Positions 34,791-41,266 of a stretch of 41,266 bases of DNA are shown here, piece by piece. The stretch lies in NCBI GenBank assembly GCA_001577635.1, contig LSBP01000003.1:1-41266 (forward strand). Direction: 5' to 3'. A program made the translations under genes and the position numbers. The stretch comes from Halomonadaceae bacterium T82-2. Lineage in GTDB: Bacteria; Pseudomonadota; Gammaproteobacteria; Pseudomonadales; Halomonadaceae. Each line of letters begins with the position of its first letter. The first letter of the stretch is position 1. The notes beneath the pieces are model-generated. The model had not been told where the DNA came from and ran no database searches. It saw only the letters and a list, made by a program, of their open reading frames with translations.

Positions 34791-35153
34791 CTACAGCTCT
34801 TCCCAGATGCGTTCACGCAGGTCGTGAGAAAGCTCGCTGACCTTGTGGAAGCGCTGCATGGCCGCGTCCGCGACGTCCATGGCGGCCTCCTGATAGCAGC
34901 TGGACAGTTCGGCGGGAGTCGGCGTGTCCTGATTGCACAGGCAGCGCGAGACTTTTTCGCCTGAAGTGGCCACTACCTTGAGGAATTCCGCCTCGTGCTG
35001 CATGGCCTCGCCGAGAGCCTGCAACCAGGCCAGCTGCATCCGGGCGAGGGGGGTCGAGGTTTCCATCCATTGCTGCAGCCACCAGGTCGTCAGTGATGCA
35101 TTGTCCTCGAGGGCGGCCATCGCCGGGCGCTTGCGGGTCCTTGAATCCGCCAT
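34791..35153 (-). CDS. Small helical cytosolic protein, possibly phasin-like
   Basis: The 120-residue product is not a family I can name. It is almost all predicted amphipathic helix, with no signal or membrane segment. The pattern (MQLAWLQALGEAMQHEAEFL, later CYQEAAMDVADAAMQRFHKV) recalls the helical bundle of phasins and related granule-associated proteins, but the match is general. Two nearby cysteines lie in CLCNQ. The ATG follows AGGAGAG at a good spacing. It is convergent with lrgB. I would call it a real gene of unknown function. Confidence 0.7.
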   Translation of the reverse strand: MADSRTRKRPAMAALEDNASLTTWWLQQWMETSTPLARMQLAWLQALGEAMQHEAEFLKVVATSGEKVSRCLCNQDTPTPAELSSCYQEAAMDVADAAMQRFHKVSELSHDLRERIWEEL

Positions 35154-35324
35154 GGCGAACTCTCCTGTGGGTGACCGGAATTGGGCTTGAGTATAGATGC
35201 TGAGACTGACGATGAAGGCGGTATATACGACGACGTCGCTCGAACCCTGACCGAGGTCATGGCCGAGGAGCCGGCCGTTGCCCGGGGTGCTGTGATTCGC
35301 CGTCCTGTTGGCCTGTCACGACGG

Positions 35325-35353
35325 TTGGGTCGGCAGGGCGGGCAACGTATACT
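35325..35353 (+). promoter_or_regulatory. Possible promoter of the DUF2489 gene
   Basis: TTGGGT, 17 bases, TATACT, with the downstream gene 37 bases away. The -10 box is good; the -35 box is weak. Confidence 0.4.
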
Positions 35354-35389
35354 GCGCGGATTTTGCAGGAAAGAGCCAGCGAGGATTGC

Positions 35390-35857
35390 ATGAGTGTCAC
35401 CACGGCCTGGATATTGTTGCTGGTCGGCCTGGCCCTGGTTGCCGGGCTGGCGGGCTACGCCTTTTCCCTCTGGCGTGAAGTGGGGCGCCGCCGACGCTTT
35501 CGCGAGGAGGAGGTGCAGCGAGCCAACCGCAACTGTCTGGAAAGTCTGGACACCATCGCCCGGGCCATGCTGGCCGAGCAGGTGGACCTGACCGAGGGTA
35601 GCTGGCGCTGCAAGGTGCTGCTGGAGATCATCGATCCCCAGTTGCTGGAGCGCGATGCCTTCCGGCCCTTTGGCGAAGTCCACCGTCGCACGTCACACCT
35701 GCACACCCATTCGGCACGCCGCGCCCTTTCGCCACGCGAGCGCATGCACGAGGACCGCGAGCGGCTGACGGTGGAGTCGGAGCTGCGCCAGGATGTGCTT
35801 GCCGCTGCCCAGGCGGTGCTGGATTTCAAGCAGCGCTGGCCGGCCAGCCTGCACTGA
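35390..35857 (+). CDS. DUF2489-family membrane-anchored protein
   Basis: The 155-residue product has one N-terminal membrane segment (about 5-27) followed by a basic R/E-rich juxtamembrane region and a cytosolic domain. It matches the DUF2489 family of gammaproteobacteria, with CLESLDTIARAMLAEQVDLT and a conserved stretch ending FKPF-like (FRPFGEVH). No enzymatic motif is seen. The ATG at 35390 is chosen because the membrane segment then starts at once; an upstream in-frame codon at 35363 would add nine residues. The M20 gene follows 25 bases later and may be co-transcribed. Confidence 0.75.
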   Translation: MSVTTAWILLLVGLALVAGLAGYAFSLWREVGRRRRFREEEVQRANRNCLESLDTIARAMLAEQVDLTEGSWRCKVLLEIIDPQLLERDAFRPFGEVHRRTSHLHTHSARRALSPRERMHEDRERLTVESELRQDVLAAAQAVLDFKQRWPASLH

Positions 35858-35882
35858 TTGCCCCTCATACAGGAGTCCCGAC

Positions 35883-37028
35883 ATGTCCCTGTCACTGCTG
35901 GATACGCCGCTGACCGAGATCCGTCACGCTCTGCACGCTCATCCCGAACTGTCGGGCGATGAGGCGCGAACCGCCGAGCAGGTTGCCCTCTGGCTGGAGG
36001 AAGCCGGGGCGGATGCCGTGCTGCGCCGCCTGGGGGGCCACGGAGTGGCGGCTGTATTCCGGGGGCGCGCTCCCGGGCCGCGGGTGATGCTGCGTGCGGA
36101 ACTCGATGCGCTGCCGATTCGCGAGCAGGGGGAGCGCTCCTGGCGCTCGTGTCATGAGGCCGTGGCACACAGCTGCGGCCATGATGGTCACATGAGCGCC
36201 CTGCTGGGTGTGGCTCAGCATCTGGCGAAACGGCGGCCCGCGCGGGGTGAGGTGGTGCTGCTGTTTCAGCCGTCGGAAGAAACCGGCGACGGAGCGGGGC
36301 GCATCGTCGACTCGGCGGCCTTCGAGGCGATTCGGCCGGATCATGTCTATGCCATGCATAACCTGCCCGGACGGCCGCTCGGCGAGGTTTCCGTGCGGTC
36401 CGGGGCATTCAGTTGCGCGTCTCGGGGGCTGGTCGTGCGGCTCAACGGGCTGTGCTCGCATGCGGCGCATCCCGAGCTGGGGCGGAGTCCGGCGATGGCC
36501 ATGTGTCGCATCCTGCAGGGGCTCAAGCGCCTGCCCCAGCAACTGCCCGACGATCATGGACTGGTCATGGTCACGCTGATTCATGCGCGCCTGGGCGAGG
36601 TGGCTTTCGGCACCTCGCCGGGGCAGGCGGAGGTGATGGCCACCCTGCGGACCGCCAGCGACGACATGATGCGGGCGCTGGCTGAAGCGGCGGTTTCCCT
36701 GGTGCAGACGGAGGCCGAGGAGGACCAGTTGGGGGTCGAGATCGACTGGTGTGACGTGTTCGCCGCCACCGTCAATGCGCCTTCGGCCGTGTCGGTGATC
36801 GAGACGGTGGCACGGCAGCAGGCGATGCCGCTGGACGAGCTTGACGTCGCGCATCGCTGGTCGGAGGACTTCGGCGTGCTGGCGGCGAGCGGCGAAGGGG
36901 CCATGTTTACGCTGGGCAGCGGCGAGCAGTGCCCTCCCTTGCATCACCCGGCGTATGATTTTCCTGATGCATTGCTTGATCAGGCTGTCACCCTGTTCAC
37001 CGGCATCGTGGGTCATCATCTAGGCTGA
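35883..37028 (+). CDS. M20-family amidohydrolase (N-acyl amino acid or hippurate hydrolase type)
   Basis: A dinuclear metal amidohydrolase expected to cleave N-acyl amino acids or similar amides in the cytosol. The 381-residue product shows LHAHPELS near 20, the metal-binding segment SCGHDGHM near 100 (Cys and two His), the catalytic glutamate pair in PSEETGDGA, MHNLPG, and the lid domain with SHAAHPELG. The last metal histidine lies in LHHPAYDF. AGGAGTCC precedes the ATG at 35883; longer upstream frames overlap the DUF2489 gene. The true substrate is unknown. Peptide deformylation or IAA-amide hydrolysis cannot be excluded. Confidence 0.88.
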   Translation: MSLSLLDTPLTEIRHALHAHPELSGDEARTAEQVALWLEEAGADAVLRRLGGHGVAAVFRGRAPGPRVMLRAELDALPIREQGERSWRSCHEAVAHSCGHDGHMSALLGVAQHLAKRRPARGEVVLLFQPSEETGDGAGRIVDSAAFEAIRPDHVYAMHNLPGRPLGEVSVRSGAFSCASRGLVVRLNGLCSHAAHPELGRSPAMAMCRILQGLKRLPQQLPDDHGLVMVTLIHARLGEVAFGTSPGQAEVMATLRTASDDMMRALAEAAVSLVQTEAEEDQLGVEIDWCDVFAATVNAPSAVSVIETVARQQAMPLDELDVAHRWSEDFGVLAASGEGAMFTLGSGEQCPPLHHPAYDFPDALLDQAVTLFTGIVGHHLG

Positions 37029-37279
37029 TGGACTGAGTGGCCGGGGTTTGCATCGTCCCTGGCCTTGCGTCACGATGATGCCTGCTATTCTTGTTGGGAA
37101 TTTGTCGTTGATAGCGGCAAGGGAAAGAGGAAGCGCTGGCCGACTCTGCGGTGCTGTGCTTTCTTTTCAGGGGAATGCGTCGACCAAATCAGCGCGTCCC
37201 CGGATTTGGGTTCGCAATGTTTGGAACCCGCCAAGTAACGACACGTTACGCTGAGCGCTGTGTTAAGAAGGAGTCTTAC

Positions 37280-38170
37280 ATGAAGAAATCAACGACTGGC
37301 TTGCTGCTTGGTTCCGCCCTCGTGATTGGTTTGTCGGGCTGTGCCAGCTCCGGCTCCCAGTCCATGAGTGGCGACACTCAAAAGGATGCCTGGTATCAGT
37401 CTCCGTTCGTCTGCGGCCTGGCCGGCGGTTTGATCGGCGGCGGTATCGGCTATGCCTCCAGCAGCGACGCCGACGAGGAAGATGGTGCAGCCATCGGCAG
37501 CGTGGCGGGTGCCACGGCCGGCGCGCTCCTGTGTGCCGATTACGGCAGTCAGGCGGCCGACAGTGACGGTGACGGCGTGCCCGACGAGCGTGACCAGTGC
37601 CCGAACACTCCGGCCGGTGTTGCCGTGGATGCCGACGGCTGCCCGCTTGATACCGACGGTGACGGTGTGCCGGATTACAAGGACGAGTGTCCGGGAACCC
37701 CGGCCGGTGTCGAAGTCGATGCATCCGGTTGTCCGCTGGACTCCGACGGTGACGGCGTCCCCGACTACATGGATCAGTGCCCCGACACCCCGGCGGGTGC
37801 CGATGTCAATGCGCTGGGCTGTGAAGCCGACGTGGTGCTGAAGGATGTCAACTTCGAGTTCGACTCCGCGCGCCTGACCTCTCAGGCCGAGTCGATCCTC
37901 GATGGCGTGGCCGAGAAGCTGGCCAGCAACCCCAGCGTACGAGTGCGCCTCGAGGGCCATACCGATGCCATCGGCACCGAAGCCTACAACAAGGACCTGT
38001 CTCAGCGCCGTGCGAACTCCGTCAAGGATTACCTGGCTTCCCAGGGCATCGCGGCGGATCGCATGAAGGCCATCGGTTATGGTGAATCCCAGCCGATCGC
38101 CACCAATGAGACCCCGGCCGGGCGCGCCAAGAACCGTCGCGTCGAGCTGGGCGAGTGGACCCAGCAGTAA
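37280..38170 (+). CDS. OmpA-family lipoprotein with thrombospondin type 3 repeats
   Basis: An envelope protein that ties the outer membrane to peptidoglycan. The 296-residue product has a lipoprotein signal with lipobox LSGC (near 17-20), a glycine-zipper-like segment (GLAGGLIGGGIGYASS and GSVAGATAGALL, about 47-86), three calcium-binding type 3 repeats (each with DSDGDGVPD or DTDGDGVPD, about 93-178), and a C-terminal OmpA domain (about 185-290) with LEGHTDAIGTEAYN and LSQRRANSV, the peptidoglycan-binding motif. The start ATG follows AAGGAG at good spacing. A perfect terminator follows. It has no barrel, unlike classical OmpA. Confidence 0.9.
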   Translation: MKKSTTGLLLGSALVIGLSGCASSGSQSMSGDTQKDAWYQSPFVCGLAGGLIGGGIGYASSSDADEEDGAAIGSVAGATAGALLCADYGSQAADSDGDGVPDERDQCPNTPAGVAVDADGCPLDTDGDGVPDYKDECPGTPAGVEVDASGCPLDSDGDGVPDYMDQCPDTPAGADVNALGCEADVVLKDVNFEFDSARLTSQAESILDGVAEKLASNPSVRVRLEGHTDAIGTEAYNKDLSQRRANSVKDYLASQGIAADRMKAIGYGESQPIATNETPAGRAKNRRVELGEWTQQ

Positions 38171-38219
38171 GCAGATCGGGTTCGCAACGACCACGTCCGC
38201 CACGGCGGGCGTGCGACAC

Positions 38220-38248
38220 GAAAGGGGCGCTTCGGCGCCCCTTTCTGT
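38220..38248 (+). terminator. Intrinsic terminator after the OmpA-type gene
   Basis: Eleven-base arms GAAAGGGGCGC and GCGCCCCTTTC pair perfectly around the loop TTCG. The second arm ends in CTTTC, followed by TGTTG. Confidence 0.85.
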
Positions 38249-38406
38249 TGTGACGATCCCCGGCGGCCTGTTTGCCGTCGTCCGGAAACGGGCCATGCGC
38301 GCATGAGCGTCTCGGCCGGGGTGGACGCTCGGTACGCCGGCTGCTAATGTCGTTGCCCTTTCGAGTGTCGCTTCCGGCACCGTCCTCATGTCGGGCCGCT
38401 CAAGGG

Positions 38407-38432
38407 CGCCGGGGCCATGATGGCCGGTGGCG
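38407..38432 (+). other. Upstream hairpin in the thrS leader
   Basis: Paired segments CGCC with GGCG and GGCC with GGCC around ATGAT, with a mismatch between. It lies 112-87 bases before the thrS start. In E. coli an upstream stem of the thrS operator mimics the acceptor arm; this may be its counterpart. The rest of 38249-38518 holds no convincing gene. Confidence 0.4.
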
Positions 38433-38476
38433 ATGACTCGACGTATCGCGACTTACACTGACCAACTCCGCGACAT

Positions 38477-38497
38477 GTGATCCCTGGTATGGATCAC
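38477..38497 (+). promoter_or_regulatory. tRNA-Thr anticodon-arm mimic (thrS translational operator)
   Basis: Seven-base arms GTGATCC and GGATCAC enclose the seven-base loop CTGGTAT. In tRNA numbering the loop is C32, U33, G34-G35-U36, A37, U38, which is a threonine GGU anticodon loop. It lies 33-31 bases before the ATG (for the GGU triplet), next to the AAGGA ribosome-binding site at 38511-38513 or nearby. The layout matches the anticodon-like domain of the E. coli thrS operator, where ThrRS blocks its own translation. Confidence 0.65.
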
Positions 38498-38518
38498 CAC
38501 TGCGCTCAAGGATGCCTG

Positions 38519-40417
38519 ATGCCCATCGTGACTCTCCCGGACGGCAGCCAACGCTCGTTCGATGCCCCCCTTACCGTCATGCAGCTCGCCGAATTGATCG
38601 GTCCGGGGCTGGCCAAGGCCTGTGTGGCCGGCAAGATCGACGGCGTGCCGGTCGATGCCGCCGACCTGATCGACCATGATGCCGAGGTGGCGATTCTGAC
38701 CGCCCGGGATCCCGAAGGCCTGGAGGTGATTCGTCATTCCTGCGCCCACCTGATCGGTCATGCGGTCAAGCAGCTTTACCCGGATGCCAAGATGGCGATT
38801 GGCCCGGTGATCGACGACGGCTTCTATTACGACATCGACTTCGGACGTTCGGCGACGCCCGAGGATCTCGAGGCGATCGAGAAGCGCATGAAGCAGTTGA
38901 TCGACAGGGACTACGACGTGGTCCGCGAGTATGTCGATCGTGATCAGGCCATGCTGACCTTCCTGCATCGCGATGAGCCCTACAAGCAGGAGATCGTGCG
39001 CGAAATTCCGGAAGGCGAGACGATCCGGCTCTATCACCACGAAGAATACACGGACATGTGTCGCGGCCCGCACGTGCCCAACACGCGGCATCTCAAGGCC
39101 TTCAAGCTGACCAAGCTGGCCGGGGCCTACTGGCGTGGCGACGCCAGCAAGCCGATGCTGACGCGCATCTACGGAACGGCCTGGCCCGACAAGAAGCAGC
39201 TCAAGGCCTATCTCAAGCGGCTGGAAGAAGCCGAGAAGCGCGACCATCGCAAGCTCGCCCGGAAGATGGACCTCTTCCACCTGCAGGAAGAGGCGCCGGG
39301 CATGGTCTTCTGGCATCCCAACGGCTGGACCATGTATCAGGCTCTCGAGCAGTACATGCGTCGCGTGCAGATCGAGAACGGTTACCAGGAGATCAGGACG
39401 CCGCAGGTGGTGGACCTGTCACTGTGGAAGAAGTCCGGCCACTGGGGCCACTACTCGGAGCTGATGTTCGCCACCGAGTCCGAGAAGCGCGAGTACGCGG
39501 TCAAGCCGATGAACTGCCCGTGCCACGTGCAGGTCTTCAACCAGGGGCTGAAAAGCTACCGGGACCTGCCGCTGCGCCTGGCGGAGTTCGGCAGCTGTCA
39601 CCGCAACGAGCCGTCGGGCTCCCTGCACGGCCTGATGCGAGTGCGCGGCTTCACCCAGGACGACGCCCACATCTTCTGTACCGAGTCGCAGATCCAGGCC
39701 GAGGCGGAGGCGTTCATCGCGCTGACGCTCAAGGTCTACAAGGATCTGGGTTTCGAGGATGTCGAGCTCAAGCTGTCGACGCGTCCCGAGTCCTTCGTCG
39801 GCGAGATCGAGGACTGGGAGCGGGCCGAGAAGGGGCTTGCCGAGGCGCTCGACGCCTCCGGGCTCGAGTGGGAGCTGCTGCCCGGCGAAGGCGCCTTCTA
39901 CGGCCCCAAGATCGAGTTTTCCCTGCGCGACTGCCTGAACCGCGTCTGGCAGTGCGGCACGCTGCAGCTCGATTTCAACCTGCCCGGCCGCCTGGGCGCC
40001 CAGTACGTCGACGAGGACGGCTCGCGCAAGACGCCGGTGATGCTCCACCGTGCCATCCTCGGATCCTTCGAGCGCTTTCTGGGGATTCTCATCGAGCACT
40101 ATGCCGGTGCCATGCCGTTGTGGCTGGCCCCCCAGCAGGCCGTTGTGTTGACGATCACGGATGCACAGCGCGATTATGCGCTCGCCGTGGAGCAGCGCCT
40201 GCAGAAAATCGGTCTGCGCGTCAAGGCGGACTTGAGGAACGAGAAGATCGGCTTTAAAATCCGTGAGCATACGCTGCAGAAGGTTCCCTACCTGCTGGTC
40301 GTGGGGGACAAGGAAATTGAATCGGATTCAGTCGCCGTTCGTACCCGTAGTGGTGAGGATCTGGGCAGCATCAGGGTCGATGACCTGATCGCCCGACTCG
40401 AGGCAGAGCGGGGCTGA
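38519..40417 (+). CDS. thrS: Threonyl-tRNA synthetase
   Basis: ThrRS charges tRNA-Thr and clears mischarged serine. The 632-residue product has the N-terminal TGS domain (1-61), the editing domain with H73, H77, C181 and H185 (HSCAH and CRGPH), the class II catalytic core with [30 protein letters not shown] and the zinc-binding Cys and two His, and the anticodon-binding domain (about 530-632). The ATG at 38519 gives [10 protein letters not shown] as in family members; the in-frame GTG at 38477 falls inside the operator hairpin. infC and rpmI follow in the standard order. Confidence 0.97.
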   Translation: MPIVTLPDGSQRSFDAPLTVMQLAELIGPGLAKACVAGKIDGVPVDAADLIDHDAEVAILTARDPEGLEVIRHSCAHLIGHAVKQLYPDAKMAIGPVIDDGFYYDIDFGRSATPEDLEAIEKRMKQLIDRDYDVVREYVDRDQAMLTFLHRDEPYKQEIVREIPEGETIRLYHHEEYTDMCRGPHVPNTRHLKAFKLTKLAGAYWRGDASKPMLTRIYGTAWPDKKQLKAYLKRLEEAEKRDHRKLARKMDLFHLQEEAPGMVFWHPNGWTMYQALEQYMRRVQIENGYQEIRTPQVVDLSLWKKSGHWGHYSELMFATESEKREYAVKPMNCPCHVQVFNQGLKSYRDLPLRLAEFGSCHRNEPSGSLHGLMRVRGFTQDDAHIFCTESQIQAEAEAFIALTLKVYKDLGFEDVELKLSTRPESFVGEIEDWERAEKGLAEALDASGLEWELLPGEGAFYGPKIEFSLRDCLNRVWQCGTLQLDFNLPGRLGAQYVDEDGSRKTPVMLHRAILGSFERFLGILIEHYAGAMPLWLAPQQAVVLTITDAQRDYALAVEQRLQKIGLRVKADLRNEKIGFKIREHTLQKVPYLLVVGDKEIESDSVAVRTRSGEDLGSIRVDDLIARLEAERG

Positions 40418-40448
40418 CGATAACGTTAACCTGAACGGAGACGTAACG

Positions 40449-40988
40449 ATCAAGCGGAACAATCAGCGCGGGCGTCCACAGGACAAGCGCCCTCCCATGA
40501 ACGACCGCATCCGTGAAGACGAAGTGCGGTTGATCGATAGTGACGGTGAGCAGGTTGGTGTGGTGCCGACCCGTGAAGCGCTCGAGCGCGCCGAAGAGGC
40601 TGGCATGGATCTCGTGCAGATTTCCAATGCCGACCCCATCGTCTGTAAAATCATGGATTACGGTAAATTTCTTTTCGAGCAGAAGAAGCAGAAGTCGGCT
40701 CAGAAGAAAAAGACCAAGCAGATCCAGGTCAAGGAAGTCAAGTTCCGGCCTGGTACCGACGAGGGCGATTATCAGGTCAAGCTCAAGAACCTGACTCGCT
40801 TTCTCGAAGGGGGTGACAAGGGCAAGGTCACCCTGCGATTCCGGGGGCGTGAGATGGCGCACCAGGACATCGGCCGCAAGCTGATGGAACGGATCGCCGC
40901 CGACCTCGAGGAACTGGCCAGTGTGGAGTCCTTCCCCAAGATGGAAGGCCGCCAGATGGTCATGATTCTGGCCCCCAAGAAGAAGTGA
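40449..40988 (+). CDS. infC: Translation initiation factor IF-3 (ATC start codon)
   Basis: IF3 binds the 30S subunit and checks the start codon. The 179-residue product covers the N-domain (about 17-90, with [22 protein letters not shown]) and C-domain (about 95-179, with [25 protein letters not shown]-type [10 protein letters not shown] and LAPKKK). The in-frame ATG at 40497 would remove the basic N-terminal tail. ATC at 40449 has GGAG at a nine-base spacing and restores the start [11 protein letters not shown] seen in relatives. E. coli infC starts with AUU, which lets IF3 repress its own mRNA. The same control is likely here. Confidence 0.93.
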   Translation: MKRNNQRGRPQDKRPPMNDRIREDEVRLIDSDGEQVGVVPTREALERAEEAGMDLVQISNADPIVCKIMDYGKFLFEQKKQKSAQKKKTKQIQVKEVKFRPGTDEGDYQVKLKNLTRFLEGGDKGKVTLRFRGREMAHQDIGRKLMERIAADLEELASVESFPKMEGRQMVMILAPKKK

Positions 40989-41009
40989 TCCGAGGGCAGT
41001 TGAACGGGT

Positions 41010-41032
41010 GGTCGCGCGGCAAGCGCGGCCAT
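41010..41032 (+). other. Hairpin in the rpmI leader
   Basis: TGGTCGCGC pairs with GCGCGGCCA (one G-U pair) around GGCAA, between infC and rpmI. A short T run comes 14 bases later. It could be part of L20-dependent control of rpmI-rplT, as known in E. coli, or a weak attenuator. Confidence 0.35.
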
Positions 41033-41074
41033 CGGCCACGGATTTTCTAAAGAACCCGAGCGGAGACTTTCTCC

Positions 41075-41266
41075 ATGCCGAAGATCAAGAGCAACAGTGG
41101 CGCGGCCAAGCGCTTCAAGAAGACGGCCAACGGCTTCAAGCACAAGCAGTCGTTTCGTAGCCACATCCTGACCAAGAAGTCCACCAAGCGTAAGCGTCAG
41201 CTGCGCGGCATGAAGCAGATCCACGACGCCGACAAGGCGCTGATCCGCCGCATGCTGCCCAATCTG
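41075..41266 (+). CDS. rpmI: Ribosomal protein L35 (partial, 3' end at window edge)
   Basis: L35 is a small basic 50S protein. The 64 visible residues ([20 protein letters not shown], later [18 protein letters not shown]) match the family throughout. The frame is still open at the last base of the window; other L35 proteins are 64-65 residues, so only the stop codon is probably missing. CGGAGA precedes the ATG. rplT is expected next, outside the window. Confidence 0.96.
   Translation, partial: MPKIKSNSGAAKRFKKTANGFKHKQSFRSHILTKKSTKRKRQLRGMKQIHDADKALIRRMLPNL

Noticed and set aside
35181-35393. Plus-strand 70-codon frame before the DUF2489 gene
   Set aside because: No good ribosome-binding site, overlaps the likely promoter and the gene start, and has no recognisable features.
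37029-37279. Small frames and a possible promoter between the M20 gene and the OmpA-type gene
   Set aside because: No frame has a ribosome-binding site, and the best -35/-10 pair (TTGCGT, TATTCT) has a spacing of only 15.

Overview
The window is a GC-rich stretch of gammaproteobacterial chromosome that reads as ordinary core genome. The close similarity of CheR, CheZ and FliA to the enteric proteins, the mixed enteric/polar flagellar gene order, the PqiABC set and the thrS-infC-rpmI order suggest a halophile-type relative such as Halomonadaceae; that placement is inference. I see no phage, transposon, integron or CRISPR array.

Layout: (1) 1-11169, plus strand, motility: the 3' end of a chemoreceptor gene, cheR, cheB (with a sigma-28 promoter inside the end of cheR), cheY, cheZ, terminator, flhB, flhA, a very long flhF, a small unknown gene where flhG/fleN usually sits, flhE and fliA. 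(2) 11219-14848, minus strand: pqiABC, an envelope lipid-transport operon. (3) 15011-15985: YrbG-type cation/calcium exchanger. (4) 16282-22120: cydA-cydB-cydD-cydC, a short-Q-loop (CioAB-like) quinol oxidase with its CydDC exporter. (5) 22183-32117: a purine-salvage and catabolism block: adenine deaminase-type gene, guanine deaminase, xdhC, xdhB, xdhA, a RutR-like TetR regulator, a frameshifted Tsx-like nucleoside porin, and a GntR/FCD regulator. Two 16-bp RutR-like palindromes, one before the deaminase and one before xdhA, each lie 41 nt from the start codon and tie the block together. (6) 32279-33479: three small hypothetical genes, two of them a tandem duplication with matching promoters, and tRNA-Pro(GGG). 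(7) 33688-38170: LrgA/LrgB-type membrane pair, a small cytosolic protein, a DUF2489 protein, an M20 amidohydrolase and an OmpA-type lipoprotein with calcium-binding repeats. (8) 38519-end: thrS, infC (ATC start) and rpmI (cut by the window end), with a tRNA-Thr anticodon-arm mimic in the thrS leader.

How the genes work together: chemoreceptor signals are adapted by CheR/CheB and passed through CheY/CheZ to motors whose export gate is FlhAB and whose late genes need FliA. Adenine and guanine are deaminated to hypoxanthine and xanthine, which XdhAB (matured by XdhC) oxidises to urate, with uptake through the Tsx-like channel when it is intact.

The most notable observations are the FlhF with an unassigned C-terminal half next to a possible FlhG remnant without a P-loop, the shared RutR-like operators, the thrS anticodon mimic, the tandem small secreted-protein pair, and the one-base frameshift in the porin gene.
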